From: Pseudomonas syringae
GTDB taxonomy: Bacteria > Pseudomonadota > Gammaproteobacteria > Pseudomonadales > Pseudomonadaceae
Reading direction: 5' to 3'
Assembly: GCF_023278085.1 (NCBI RefSeq)
Contig: NZ_CP066265.1
Span: 2,820,501 to 2,884,500, forward strand
Length of the DNA: 64,000 nt
This document shows, in pieces, positions 9,359 to 18,044 of the stretch (position 1 is its first letter; every line of letters starts with the position of its first letter). Under the pieces are notes generated by a model. That model had not been told where the DNA came from. It was given only the letters and a program-made list of their open reading frames with translations, and did no database searches. The translations under genes and the position numbers were made by a program.

Positions 9359-9700
9359 TCACACCGCGCTTCCGGATGCGGAAAGCTCGGCGATGGTGAT
9401 CGTCAAACGCCTTATTGCGTCCTGATCCTTCTTGTCCAGTATGCGGTAGCTGCCCAGCACTTTTTCTTCGGCATCGCTTAGATCATTGACCGGGGTCGGG
9501 GTGGGCGTTCCAGTCAGCACATACAGTACATCCACGCCTCTGGCCGCTACTGCGGCCAGGTAATCGGCCTTCGGGGTTCGTTCACCGCTTTCATACTTGC
9601 CTTGAGCGTTTGCTTCAACACCGCCGATCTCCCCGAAAACACGCTGGGACAGCCCCAGACGTTCTCTTTCTTTTCTTAGCCGGTATCCAATTCCACTCAT
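9359..9700 (-). CDS. XRE-family transcriptional regulator, phage-repressor-like
   Basis: From ATG 9700 the product is about 113 residues. A helix-turn-helix near the N-terminus (GYRLRKERERLGLSQRVFGEIGG ... KYESGERTPKADYL) is followed by a short acidic C-terminal region. There is no strong ribosome site near this ATG, and upstream in-frame starts would run through the shared promoter. It is divergent from a small DNA-binding protein gene with 82 bases between, the geometry of a cI/cro switch. No other phage genes are adjacent, so this looks like a domesticated or relic switch. Confidence 0.85.
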   Translation of the reverse strand: MSGIGYRLRKERERLGLSQRVFGEIGGVEANAQGKYESGERTPKADYLAAVAARGVDVLYVLTGTPTPTPVNDLSDAEEKVLGSYRILDKKDQDAIRRLTITIAELSASGSAV

Positions 9701-9760
9701 TTGAATGCATAACCCTGTTGACCCCATCCTTACGAATGGTAGAATCGATCTAAATTTAAA

Positions 9761-9780
9761 CGGTTTTGAACGGTTTTGAA
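9761..9780. promoter_or_regulatory. Tandem direct repeat, probable operator of the repressor pair
   Basis: CGGTTTTGAA occurs twice in tandem at 9761-9770 and 9771-9780, preceded by AAA and ending three bases before the start codon of the small DNA-binding protein. A 10-base period places both copies on the same helix face. Binding by either flanking regulator is inference. Confidence 0.5.
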
Positions 9781-9782
9781 CT

Positions 9783-10013
9783 ATGCCCGGAATACGCACC
9801 GCTGCACAAGCCAAGGCCTGGCTAGAACAACAAGGTAAATCTGTTCAGCAATTTGCTCGTGAAAACAGCATTGACCCGGCGACGACTTATCAGGTACTTG
9901 CAGGTCGCAAAAAAGGACGGCGTGGCGAGGCGCACAAGGTGGCAGTATTGCTGGGGATGAAGATCGGCACGATTCCCGCGCAAGAACCCGGACCGAACGA
10001 AAACCAGCAATAA
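9783..10013 (+). CDS. Small helix-turn-helix DNA-binding protein, Cro-like
   Basis: 76 residues beginning MPGIRTAAQAKAWLEQQG. The segment KSVQQFARENSIDPATTYQVLAGRKKG reads as a helix-turn-helix, followed by a helix (EAHKVAVLLGMKIG) and a polar tail. Such short proteins sit opposite phage-type repressors. The start codon follows the tandem operator directly and has no clear ribosome site, so translation may be weak or leaderless. Confidence 0.75.
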   Translation: MPGIRTAAQAKAWLEQQGKSVQQFARENSIDPATTYQVLAGRKKGRRGEAHKVAVLLGMKIGTIPAQEPGPNENQQ

Positions 10014-10173
10014 ACGCTAGGCTGCCTCGTTAAACCGTTGCTCCGACGTAGTATTTCCCCTGCCACTCGCAGCGCACATCCGGCATTCGTCGATAATCAG
10101 ACCGATTGAATTTTCCAATTGAATGCCCGGCCTTTCTTGAAGTAAGCTCCGGTTCATTCAATGGAGACCCACC

Positions 10174-10320
10174 ATGTCACGATCCGCCCTTCCACTGCCT
10201 CAGACCTGCACCAGCGTCAATCGCTGTGCATGTGCTGTGACTGTGCATGCGGCAGCGTCTGGCGCCGGTCTTCAGTTCAACACTTATTATGGGTATTGGT
10301 TTAGCCACTGGCGCGCCTGA
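10174..10320 (+). CDS. Aromatic-codon leader peptide of the DAHP synthase gene
   Basis: A 48-codon frame with GGAG 7 bases before its ATG. Near its end it reads FNTYYGYWFSHWRA, packing two Phe, three Tyr and two Trp codons into 12 positions before TGA at 10318. A strong terminator begins 50 bases later and DAHP synthase follows. This is the classic layout of ribosome-mediated attenuation: when charged aromatic tRNAs run low, the ribosome stalls and the terminator should not form. The peptide itself probably has no other function. The gap 10014-10173 before it shows only promoter-like AT-rich stretches. Confidence 0.8.
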   Translation: MSRSALPLPQTCTSVNRCACAVTVHAAASGAGLQFNTYYGYWFSHWRA

Positions 10321-10369
10321 TACCTGTCCGGCGCCCACTTCAAGGGGACGCCAACCAGAGAATTCTCTA

Positions 10370-10406
10370 CCCCCGGTCGGCTTCCCGATCGGGGGTTTCG
10401 TTTTTT
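10370..10406 (+). terminator. Attenuator terminator before DAHP synthase
   Basis: An 11-pair stem (10370-10380 with 10385-10395, one G-T wobble) and a CTTC loop is followed by TTTCGTTTTTT. Upstream, GGCGCC...GGGACGCC around 10330-10352 can form an alternative structure. The position between the leader peptide and the biosynthetic gene marks it as an attenuator. Confidence 0.85.
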
Positions 10407-10450
10407 AGAGCCCTGAAAAAATCTCACTGCATCAATTCGAGGATGACCAC

Positions 10451-10603
10451 ATGAACTACGCCACTTATTACCGCAACGAATTCGACTCCGCCTGGCGATT
10501 TAGCCAGCCCCGTTCGGAACAGCCTGCCGCCTCCGACCGGTCACTGCCAGGTGGCAACCGTAAACACATGGCCAATACGGCCCATTGTCGAACACCCCAG
10601 TAG
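10451..10603 (+). CDS. Second small frame rich in aromatic codons upstream of DAHP synthase
   Basis: An ATG at 10451 with GAGGA 7 bases upstream opens a 50-codon frame beginning MNYATYYRNEFDSAWRFSQ: three Tyr, two Phe and one Trp within 17 codons. It ends at TAG 10601, 41 bases before the DAHP synthase start. A small hairpin (GCGGG AGTTC CCCGC, about 10610-10624) lies between this stop and the ribosome site of the synthase. It may be a second leader peptide acting on translation, or part of an older N-terminus. Function is inferred only from composition and place. Confidence 0.45.
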   Translation: MNYATYYRNEFDSAWRFSQPRSEQPAASDRSLPGGNRKHMANTAHCRTPQ

Positions 10604-10644
10604 GGTTCGAGCGGGAGTTCCCCGCCGCCCCAGGAAGCCAGAAC

Positions 10645-11727
10645 ATGAATTCGTCCGTTGCCGTAAAACCGTCCGATCTGTCCAGCAATGCCGTTTCGCT
10701 GCTGAACGCCAGCCCTGCCTCCAAACGCCTGCCAAGCACACTTGAGCTCAAGCACCGCTTGCCACTGAATGCCGCGCTGACCGAACAGGTCGCTGCCCAT
10801 CGCCGTGCGGTAAGTGCCATTCTCGAAGGTGAAGACTCCCGTCTGTTGCTCATCGTCGGCCCCTGCTCGATCCACGACCCGCAGGCGGCGCTCGAATACG
10901 CCGAGCACCTCGCCGCGCTGGCCGCGGAAGTCAGCGACCAGATGCTACTGATTATGCGCGCCTACGTCGAGAAACCCCGCACCACCGTAGGCTGGAAAGG
11001 CCTCGCCTACGATCCGCATCTTGACGGCAGTGACGATATGGCCGCCGGCCTGGCGTTATCGCGACAACTCATGCTCGACATGCTCAAGCTGGGCTTGCCG
11101 ATAGCCACCGAAATACTGCAACCGATGGCTGCCGGCTATTTCGACGACTTGCTGAGCTGGGTGGCGATTGGCGCGCGCACCACCGAGTCGCAGATCCATC
11201 GGGAAATGGCCAGCGGCCTGCCCATGGCGGTCGGTTTCAAGAACGGCACCGACGGTGGCGTAGCGGTGGCTTGCGATGCCATGCGCTCGGCGGCCCACCC
11301 GCATCGCCACTTCGGCATGGACCGACAGGGTCATCCGGCAATTATCGAAACCCGGGGCAACCCGAACACGCACATCGTGCTGCGCGGTGGGCATGGCGGC
11401 CCCAATTATGCCCGGCACCAGGTTGCCCAGGTGCAGGCCAGTCTGGCGAAGAGCCGCATCGCCTCTCGAATCATGGTCGATTGCAGCCACGCCAACAGTG
11501 GCAAAGACCCACTGCGCCAGCCGCAGGTGTTCAACGATGTGCTGGAACAACGGCTGCTGGGTGACACGTCATTGATCGGCATGATGGTCGAGAGCCATTT
11601 GTTCGACGGCTGCCAGCCGCTTGGCGGAACGCTGAAGTATGGCGTTTCAGTCACCGACGGTTGCTTGGGCTGGGCAGGCACCGAGCAATTGTTGCGCGGA
11701 GCAGTTGACCGGCTGCGCTACAGATGA
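10645..11727 (+). CDS. aroF: 3-deoxy-7-phosphoheptulonate synthase (class I DAHP synthase)
   Basis: 360 residues, the usual length of class I enzymes. Landmarks are LLIVGPCSIHDPQAALEYA, the conserved MRAYVEKPRTTVGWKGLAYDP, AIGARTTESQIHREMASGL, GFKNGTDGG and MVDCSHANSGKDP. It condenses phosphoenolpyruvate and erythrose 4-phosphate, the first step of the shikimate pathway. The ATG at 10645 has AGGA 9 bases upstream. The leader peptide and terminator upstream indicate control by the supply of aromatic amino acids. Which of the aroF/aroG/aroH regulatory types it belongs to cannot be decided here. Confidence 0.95.
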   Translation: MNSSVAVKPSDLSSNAVSLLNASPASKRLPSTLELKHRLPLNAALTEQVAAHRRAVSAILEGEDSRLLLIVGPCSIHDPQAALEYAEHLAALAAEVSDQMLLIMRAYVEKPRTTVGWKGLAYDPHLDGSDDMAAGLALSRQLMLDMLKLGLPIATEILQPMAAGYFDDLLSWVAIGARTTESQIHREMASGLPMAVGFKNGTDGGVAVACDAMRSAAHPHRHFGMDRQGHPAIIETRGNPNTHIVLRGGHGGPNYARHQVAQVQASLAKSRIASRIMVDCSHANSGKDPLRQPQVFNDVLEQRLLGDTSLIGMMVESHLFDGCQPLGGTLKYGVSVTDGCLGWAGTEQLLRGAVDRLRYR

Positions 11728-11808
11728 TGCCAGTGATGGAACTTTGTCGGGAAATGCCGCACTGAATCCGGTAGGCTGATTCTTTTTTTTAACAGGAGAT
11801 TGTTTCCC

Positions 11809-12090
11809 ATGGCTAAAGCCACTGCCCGCCACATCCTCGTTTCCAGCGAAGACAAGTGCAACGAACTGAAAACCCAGATTGAAGGCGGCGCTGATTTCGC
11901 AGAAATCGCAAAGGCCAATTCCAGCTGCCCATCCAGCCGTCAGGGCGGTGATCTGGGTTCGTTCGGTCCAGGCCAGATGGTCAAGGAATTCGACACTGTC
12001 GTATTCAGCGCGCCAGTGAACGTCGTTCAGGGTCCGGTAAAGACCCAATTCGGCTATCACCTGCTGGAAGTGACCAGCCGCCAGGATTGA
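11809..12090 (+). CDS. ppiC: Parvulin-type peptidyl-prolyl isomerase
   Basis: 93 residues from ATG 11809, with AGGAGA 9 bases upstream. It is a single rotamase domain: ARHILVSSEDKCNELK, SSCPSSRQGGDLGSFGPGQMVKEFD and QFGYHLLEV are the conserved parvulin blocks. With no signal peptide it is cytoplasmic, like E. coli PpiC (also 93 residues). A paralogue lies at 19356. Confidence 0.93.
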   Translation: MAKATARHILVSSEDKCNELKTQIEGGADFAEIAKANSSCPSSRQGGDLGSFGPGQMVKEFDTVVFSAPVNVVQGPVKTQFGYHLLEVTSRQD

Positions 12091-12111
12091 TCCTGTCACG
12101 CTGAGCACCAG

Positions 12112-12135
12112 ACGGCCCATCTTCGGATGGGCCGT
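12112..12135 (+). terminator. Rho-independent terminator after ppiC
   Basis: A perfect 10-pair stem ACGGCCCATC/GATGGGCCGT with loop TTCG is followed by TTTCGTTTG. It lies 21 bases after the ppiC stop. Confidence 0.8.
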
Positions 12136-12295
12136 TTTCGTTTGTGCCCCGTTTTTTCGTTCGTCGCGAGGTTCAACGCAATGAACAGCGGCGGCTTGGC
12201 GAAGCGTTGATTTGCCTGTAGAAGATAGCGCCATGTATCAATAGTTTGCCCTTAACCCTGACATCAGCTCGCGAATGTCAGTCAGGATTCGAGTC

Positions 12296-14164
12296 ATGCG
12301 TTTTGCCTGTTTATCGTTGATCGCTTTAACGCTGACGTTGGTCGGCACCTTCCAGGATGTGTCCGCAGAGCCACACCACGCCCTGACTGTCTACGGAGAA
12401 GCGCCACGTTACCCGGCCGACTTCAAACACTTCGATTACGTAAACCCCGACGCCCCCAAAGGCGGCAGCATGCGCCGCTCGGCCATCGAGATCGGCCAGT
12501 TCGATCACCTGATGCCGTTTACCGACAAGGGCATGGGCGTGTCGCAAATCACCGGCATGCTCTATTCACCCCTGGCCACACGTTCGCTGGATGAGCCCTA
12601 CACGGTTTACGGGCTGGTCGCGGAGAAAATGGAACGTGGCGCGGATGGGCTGTCCCTGCGGTTCTATCTGAACCCGAAGGCGCGTTTCGCTGACGGCACC
12701 CCCATCACGGCCGACGATGTGAAATACACTTACGAACTGCTGATGACCCAAGGCAGCATGCAGTACCGCACGCAGTTCGAAGCTGTCAAAGGCCTGCAGG
12801 TCGAATCGGCAACGCAGATCCGCTTTGACTTTAAGAACAACGACAGCCGCACCCTGCCCCTCGACCTCGCCTCACTGCCGGTGTTTCCGGAGCATTGGTG
12901 GAAAACCCGTGACTTCGCCAGTGGCGCTGGCTTTGAGGTCCCACCTGGCAGCGGTCCTTACCGCATCAGCCATGTCGACCCAGGCCGCAGCATTACCTTC
13001 AAGCGCGACGCCGACTGGTGGGGCAAGGATCTGCCAGTCAACAGGGGCTTTTATAATTTCGATACCTTCACCGTCGAGTATTTTGGCGACATCGACGTGG
13101 CGCGCACGGTCCTCAAAGGCGGAGCCTACGATTACAACCGCGAATTTTCGGCGACCGGTTACTCCATCCGTTATGACGGCCCAACCCTCAGCGACGGGCG
13201 CTTGCAAAAAGGCCAACTGGCCACAGGCGCAGTACAAAGCTCACAAGGTTTCGTCTTCAATCTGAGCAAGCCGATGTTTCAGGACCGCCGCGTGCGCAAG
13301 GCACTGGCCATGCTCTGGGACTTCGAGTGGACCAACCGGCAGATGATGCGCAACATGTACATCCGCCAGAGCAGCTATTTTTCCAACTCTGAACTGGCCG
13401 CCACTCAACTGCCCACGGCTGCCGAGCTGAACATTCTTGAGCCTCTGCGCGGCACGGTTCCCGACGAGGTGTTTCATAGCGTGTTCACAGCACCGCAAAC
13501 GGATGGCACGGGGGTCATTCGTGACAAACAGCTGCAGGCGCTGGCGCTGATGAAAGAAGCCGGCTGGACCCCGAAAGGCGATGATCTGGTCAATGCTCAG
13601 GGCGAGCCGTTCAGCTTCACCTTCCTCAACAGCCAGACCGGCTTCGAGCGCATGCTGCTGCCCTATAAACGCACCCTGGCGCAGATCGGTATCCATTTCG
13701 ACATTCGCCGGATCGACGCAGCGCAGTATCTGAACCGGGTCATGGCGCGCGATTACGACATGATTGTCACCGGCTACGCAGTCTCGACCTCGCCAGGGGC
13801 CGAGCTGTACAACAACTTTGGCTCGAAGGTGGCCATGGACCCCGGCTCAAGCAATTACATGGCCCTTCAGGACCCCGCAGTGGACACCCTCATTGCCGGG
13901 CTCATCAAGGCCGACAGCAAGCAGACGATGACCGACTACGCACACTGTCTGGACCGGGTGCTGCAATGGAATGACTATTGGATTCCCAACTATTACCCGC
14001 CAGGCTCATCCACGGTGTGGTGGAACCGTTTCGGTATTCCGAAGGTTCAGGCCAGCAACAGCGAAGCCATCGAAACCTGGTGGGAGATCAGCCCGACGCC
14101 GCTGACCAACGCGCAATTCGCCGAGAAGCGCGGTGCGTCAGCCCTTCCTTCGGAGATCAACTGA
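12296..14164 (+). CDS. yejA: Peptide ABC transporter periplasmic binding protein, YejA family
   Basis: About 622 residues, starting at ATG 12296 (CAGGA 8 bases upstream); an ATG at 12275 is in frame but lacks a site. The signal peptide MRFACLSLIALTLTLVGTF...VSA is followed by the family-5 binding-protein fold. ALTVYGEAPRYPADFKHFDYVNPDAPKGG is typical of YejA. Such proteins capture oligopeptides, and in other genera peptide-nucleotide antibiotics such as microcin C or the substrates of P. aeruginosa Npp. It heads the four-gene yejABEF operon with no gap to yejB. Confidence 0.92.
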   Translation: MRFACLSLIALTLTLVGTFQDVSAEPHHALTVYGEAPRYPADFKHFDYVNPDAPKGGSMRRSAIEIGQFDHLMPFTDKGMGVSQITGMLYSPLATRSLDEPYTVYGLVAEKMERGADGLSLRFYLNPKARFADGTPITADDVKYTYELLMTQGSMQYRTQFEAVKGLQVESATQIRFDFKNNDSRTLPLDLASLPVFPEHWWKTRDFASGAGFEVPPGSGPYRISHVDPGRSITFKRDADWWGKDLPVNRGFYNFDTFTVEYFGDIDVARTVLKGGAYDYNREFSATGYSIRYDGPTLSDGRLQKGQLATGAVQSSQGFVFNLSKPMFQDRRVRKALAMLWDFEWTNRQMMRNMYIRQSSYFSNSELAATQLPTAAELNILEPLRGTVPDEVFHSVFTAPQTDGTGVIRDKQLQALALMKEAGWTPKGDDLVNAQGEPFSFTFLNSQTGFERMLLPYKRTLAQIGIHFDIRRIDAAQYLNRVMARDYDMIVTGYAVSTSPGAELYNNFGSKVAMDPGSSNYMALQDPAVDTLIAGLIKADSKQTMTDYAHCLDRVLQWNDYWIPNYYPPGSSTVWWNRFGIPKVQASNSEAIETWWEISPTPLTNAQFAEKRGASALPSEIN

Positions 14165-15229
14165 ATGCTCGGGTACATTCTGCGGCGCCTGCTGCTGATC
14201 ATTCCTACCCTGCTGTGTATCCTGCTGGTCAACTTCTTCATCGTACAGGCCGCGCCGGGCGGTCCGGTCGAGCAGGCCATTGCCCGTCTGCAAGGGATCG
14301 GCGGCGTCACCGCAGGCGCGGGCGCCAGCGAGTCGGTCGGTGCCGGGCATTCCCGAGCGTCACGCGGCCTGGACCCCAAACTGATCAAGGATATCGAACG
14401 ACAGTACGGCTTCGACAAGCCGCTGCATGAGCGCATGTGGCTGATGTTGAAGAACTATGCGCGCCTGGACTTCGGCAATAGCTTCTTTCGCGGCGCCAGC
14501 GTCACCGACCTGATCCTGCAAAAGATGCCGGTGTCGATTTCATTGGGGCTCTGGGCGACGCTGTTGACGTACCTGGTGTCGATCCCGCTGGGGATTCGCA
14601 AGGCGGTCAAACACGGCAGCCAGTTCGATATCTGGAGCAGCACCGCGATTATCATCGGCTACGCCATGCCGGCTTTTCTGTTCGCCATGTTGCTGGTGGT
14701 GGTGTTCTGCGGCGGCACCTCGCTCAACTGGTTTCCGGTGCGCGGGCTGGTCTCGGACAACTTCGATCAGCTGTCGACCGTCGGCAAGATCGCCGATTAT
14801 TTCTGGCATCTGGTGCTGCCCGTGTCCGCACTGGTGATCGGCGGCTTTGCCACGCTGACCCTGCTCACCAAACACTCTTTCCTCAACGAGATCACCCGCC
14901 AATACGTGACTACAGCCCGCGCCAAAGGCATGAGCGAGCGGCGTGTGCTGTACGGGCATGTGTTCCGTAACGCCATGCTGCTGGTGGTGTGTGGCATACC
15001 TCAGGCGTTCATTGGTGTGTTCTTTGCCGGCTCGTTGCTGATCGAAGTGATTTTCTCGCTGGATGGTCTGGGGCGCATGAGCTATGAAGCGGCTGTTTCA
15101 CGGGATTATCCTGTGGTGTTCGGTTCGCTATTCATCTTCACGGTCTTCGGCCTGCTGATCAAACTGGTTGGTGACATTTGTTACATGCTGGTTGACCCCA
15201 GAATCGACTTCAGCGCGAGGAGTGCCTGA
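14165..15229 (+). CDS. yejB: Peptide ABC transporter permease, YejB family
   Basis: 354 residues, starting directly after the yejA stop. The N-terminal helix [28 protein letters not shown] is characteristic of DppB/OppB-type permeases, followed by an extended periplasmic loop. Five more membrane helices follow, with the EAA-like loop [29 protein letters not shown] that docks to the ATPase. The stop overlaps the yejE start by one base. Confidence 0.94.
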   Translation: MLGYILRRLLLIIPTLLCILLVNFFIVQAAPGGPVEQAIARLQGIGGVTAGAGASESVGAGHSRASRGLDPKLIKDIERQYGFDKPLHERMWLMLKNYARLDFGNSFFRGASVTDLILQKMPVSISLGLWATLLTYLVSIPLGIRKAVKHGSQFDIWSSTAIIIGYAMPAFLFAMLLVVVFCGGTSLNWFPVRGLVSDNFDQLSTVGKIADYFWHLVLPVSALVIGGFATLTLLTKHSFLNEITRQYVTTARAKGMSERRVLYGHVFRNAMLLVVCGIPQAFIGVFFAGSLLIEVIFSLDGLGRMSYEAAVSRDYPVVFGSLFIFTVFGLLIKLVGDICYMLVDPRIDFSARSA

Positions 15230-16251
15230 TGCGCAGCCTTTCACCGCTGGCGCGTCGCCGCCTCGAGCGCTTTCGCAGCAATGGTCGCGGCTGGTGGTCG
15301 CTGTGGCTGTTCTGCGCCCTGTTTGCCCTGAGCCTGGGTGGCGAATTGATCGCCAACGACAAGCCGCTGGTCGTCAGTTACCAGCACTCGCTTTATTTTC
15401 CGGTCTTCAAACGCTACACCGAGCAGCAATTTGGCGGGGAATTGCCTTTCCAGCCCGACTACCGCAGTGATTACGTGCGCAAGCTGATTGCCAAAGGCGA
15501 TGGCTGGATGCTGTTTCCGCCGATTGCGTTCAGCGCCGATACGCCCAATTACGATTTGACCATTCCGGCCCCCAGCCCACCCTCATCCACCAACTGGCTG
15601 GGGACTGACGATCAGGCGCGAGACGTAATGGCACGGGTCATTTTCGGCGCACGTGTGTCGATTCTGTTCGCCTTGGCCCTGACCTTCATCAGCGCACTGA
15701 TCGGCATAACGGCCGGCGCGCTGCAAGGCTATTACGGCGGCTGGATCGACCTGTTCGGCCAGCGCCTGCTCGAAGTCTGGTCGGGTTTGCCGGTGCTCTA
15801 TCTGCTCATCATCCTGTCAGGTTTTGTCGAGCCCGACTTCTGGTGGCTGCTGGGTATCATGGCGTTGTTTTCCTGGCTCACCCTCGTGGATGTGGTGCGT
15901 GCCGAGTTCCTGCGCGGCCGTAACCTGGAATACGTGAAGGCCGCGCGTGCGCTTGGCTTGGGGGATCGCAAAGTGATCATGCGCCACATCCTGCCCAATG
16001 CGATGACGGCCACCTTGAGCTACTTGCCCTTCATCCTCACCGGTGCCATCTCGACTCTGACCGCGCTGGACTTTCTCGGCTTCGGCATGCCCGCAGGCAG
16101 CGCTTCGCTGGGCGAGCTGATCGCTCAGGGCAAACAGAATCTGCAAGCGCCCTGGCTGGGCCTGACAGCGTTTTTTGCCCTCGCCCTGATTCTTACGCTG
16201 CTGGTGTTCATTGGCGAGGCGCTGCGCGATGCCTTCGACCCGAGGTCCTGA
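15229..16251 (+). CDS. yejE: Peptide ABC transporter permease, YejE family
   Basis: 340 residues. An N-terminal helix (WWSLWLFCALFALSLGGELIAN) is followed by a periplasmic segment with the YejE pattern NDKPLVVSYQHSLYFPVFKRYTEQQFGGELPFQPDYR. The DppC-like membrane domain follows, with the coupling loop EYVKAARALGLGDRKVIMRHILPNAM. It pairs with YejB to form the channel and overlaps it by one base. Confidence 0.94.
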   Translation: MRSLSPLARRRLERFRSNGRGWWSLWLFCALFALSLGGELIANDKPLVVSYQHSLYFPVFKRYTEQQFGGELPFQPDYRSDYVRKLIAKGDGWMLFPPIAFSADTPNYDLTIPAPSPPSSTNWLGTDDQARDVMARVIFGARVSILFALALTFISALIGITAGALQGYYGGWIDLFGQRLLEVWSGLPVLYLLIILSGFVEPDFWWLLGIMALFSWLTLVDVVRAEFLRGRNLEYVKAARALGLGDRKVIMRHILPNAMTATLSYLPFILTGAISTLTALDFLGFGMPAGSASLGELIAQGKQNLQAPWLGLTAFFALALILTLLVFIGEALRDAFDPRS

Positions 16252-16252
16252 C

Positions 16253-17830
16253 ATGTCGGAAAATCTGATCGAAATTCGCCATCTGAGCGTCGCGTTCAAC
16301 GGCCAGAAAGTGGTCAGCGACCTGAGCCTGGACGTCCGGCGCGGGGAGTGTCTGGCGCTGGTCGGTGAATCCGGCTCGGGCAAATCCGTTACCGCACACT
16401 CGATCCTGCAACTGCTGCCCCGTAGCGGCACGCAGACCACCGGCAGCATTACTTATCGAGGGCAGCAGCTGGTGGGCGCCGATGACCGTACCCTGCGCGA
16501 GCTGCGTGGCAACCGGATTGCGATGATCTTCCAGGAACCGATGACTTCGCTGAACCCGCTGCACAGCGTGTCTCGGCAGATCGGCGAGACGTTGTTGCTG
16601 CATCGCGGTATCAGCGGCCGTGAAGCGCAAAAACGTATCGTCGAGCTGTTGCAACTGGTCGGCATTCAACAGCCTGAAAAGCGCTTGAAAGCCTATCCGC
16701 ACCAGTTGTCCGGCGGTCAGCGGCAGCGGGTGATGATCGCCATGGCGCTGGCCTGTGAGCCGGAGTTGCTGATTGCCGACGAACCGACCACTGCGCTGGA
16801 CGTCACCGTGCAACGCAAAATCCTCTTGCTGCTCAAGGAGCTGCAACAGCGCCTGAACATGTCGCTGCTGCTGATCAGCCACGATTTGAACCTGGTGCAC
16901 AGCGTGGCGCAGCGGGTGTGCGTGATGCGCGCCGGCGAGATTGTCGAGCAGGCCGATTGCAAGTCACTGTTCAAATCGCCACAACACCCTTACAGCCGTT
17001 TGCTGCTGGATGCCGAACCTGCGGGAGAGCCACTGCCTCGCGACAGTCGGGAAACGGTGCTGCAAGTCGATAACCTGAAAGTCTGGTTCTCGCTGACCGG
17101 CGGCATTCTGCGTCGACACAAGGAATACCTGAAAGCGGTGGACGACATCAGCCTGAGCATCGAGCGCGGCAAGACCCTGGGTATCGTCGGCGAATCGGGT
17201 TCCGGCAAGTCGACACTGGGCCAGGCGATCCTGCGCCTGCTGGAATCGCAAGGCAGCATCCGCTTTCGCGGGCAGGCGCTGGACGGTTTGAGCCAGAAAC
17301 AGATGCGACCGTGGCGTAAAGAGATGCAAGTGGTCTTTCAGGACCCTTACGGCAGCCTTAGCCCGCGCATGTCCGTGGCGCAGATCATCAGCGAAGGGCT
17401 GGAAGTACACAGCCCATTGTCCCCCGCGCAACGCGACGCCGAGGTGATTCGCGCGCTGCAGGAGGTCGGCATTGACCCGCAGAGTCGTCACCGCTACCCC
17501 CATGAGTTCTCCGGTGGTCAACGCCAGCGCATCGCCATTGCTCGCGCGCTGGTGCTGAAACCGGCCCTGATCCTGCTCGACGAACCGACCTCGGCGCTGG
17601 ACCGTACCGTGCAAAAACAGGTCGTCGCCCTGCTCCGCGATCTGCAGCAAAAACATGGCCTGACCTACCTGTTCATCAGCCATGACCTGGCCGTGGTCAA
17701 GGCCCTGGCCCATGACGTCATCGTGGTCAAGGACGGCAAAGTGATCGAACGCGGTGCCAGCCATGACGTGTTCGATGCGCCGCAGCACCCCTACACTCAG
17801 GAATTGCTGGCAGCTGCGCATCCGGGTTGA
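16253..17830 (+). CDS. yejF: Peptide ABC transporter double ATPase, YejF family
   Basis: 525 residues from ATG 16253, one base after the yejE stop. Two complete nucleotide-binding domains lie in tandem: Walker [11 protein letters not shown] and [10 protein letters not shown], signatures LSGGQRQRV and FSGGQRQRI, Walker [13 protein letters not shown] and [13 protein letters not shown] fused pair of ATPase domains is the hallmark of YejF. It powers the YejB/YejE channel. Confidence 0.95.
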   Translation: MSENLIEIRHLSVAFNGQKVVSDLSLDVRRGECLALVGESGSGKSVTAHSILQLLPRSGTQTTGSITYRGQQLVGADDRTLRELRGNRIAMIFQEPMTSLNPLHSVSRQIGETLLLHRGISGREAQKRIVELLQLVGIQQPEKRLKAYPHQLSGGQRQRVMIAMALACEPELLIADEPTTALDVTVQRKILLLLKELQQRLNMSLLLISHDLNLVHSVAQRVCVMRAGEIVEQADCKSLFKSPQHPYSRLLLDAEPAGEPLPRDSRETVLQVDNLKVWFSLTGGILRRHKEYLKAVDDISLSIERGKTLGIVGESGSGKSTLGQAILRLLESQGSIRFRGQALDGLSQKQMRPWRKEMQVVFQDPYGSLSPRMSVAQIISEGLEVHSPLSPAQRDAEVIRALQEVGIDPQSRHRYPHEFSGGQRQRIAIARALVLKPALILLDEPTSALDRTVQKQVVALLRDLQQKHGLTYLFISHDLAVVKALAHDVIVVKDGKVIERGASHDVFDAPQHPYTQELLAAAHPG

Positions 17831-17912
17831 TCATTGTCAGCTGTTCTGCTGGGTGATGCGGCGCTGGGCCTTATGCGTCAGGTCTTGAGTCTGCAGCGTG
17901 ACGTAGATCTGT

Positions 17913-18019
17913 GACGCAGAGCGTCACGAACGGCGTTCCCACGCTGGAGCGTAGGGAACGATAACCTCAATTATCGTGCGACGCTCCGCGTCGGCATGCC
18001 GTTCTGGACGCTCTGCGTC
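17913..18019. repeat. Palindromic intergenic repeat (REP-like) between convergent genes
   Basis: Outer arms GACGCAGAGCGTC (17913-17925) and GACGCTCTGCGTC (18007-18019) are inverted copies. Inner blocks (CGTTCCCACGCTGGAGCGTAGGG, GATAACC...TTATCG, CGACGCTCCGCGTCGG) form further nested pairs. It fills the gap between the 3' ends of yejF and pilU, where such repeats often sit and where it could end transcription from both sides. Confidence 0.6.
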
Positions 18020-18044
18020 CGCCTTGGCGTGTTACGCGCCACCT

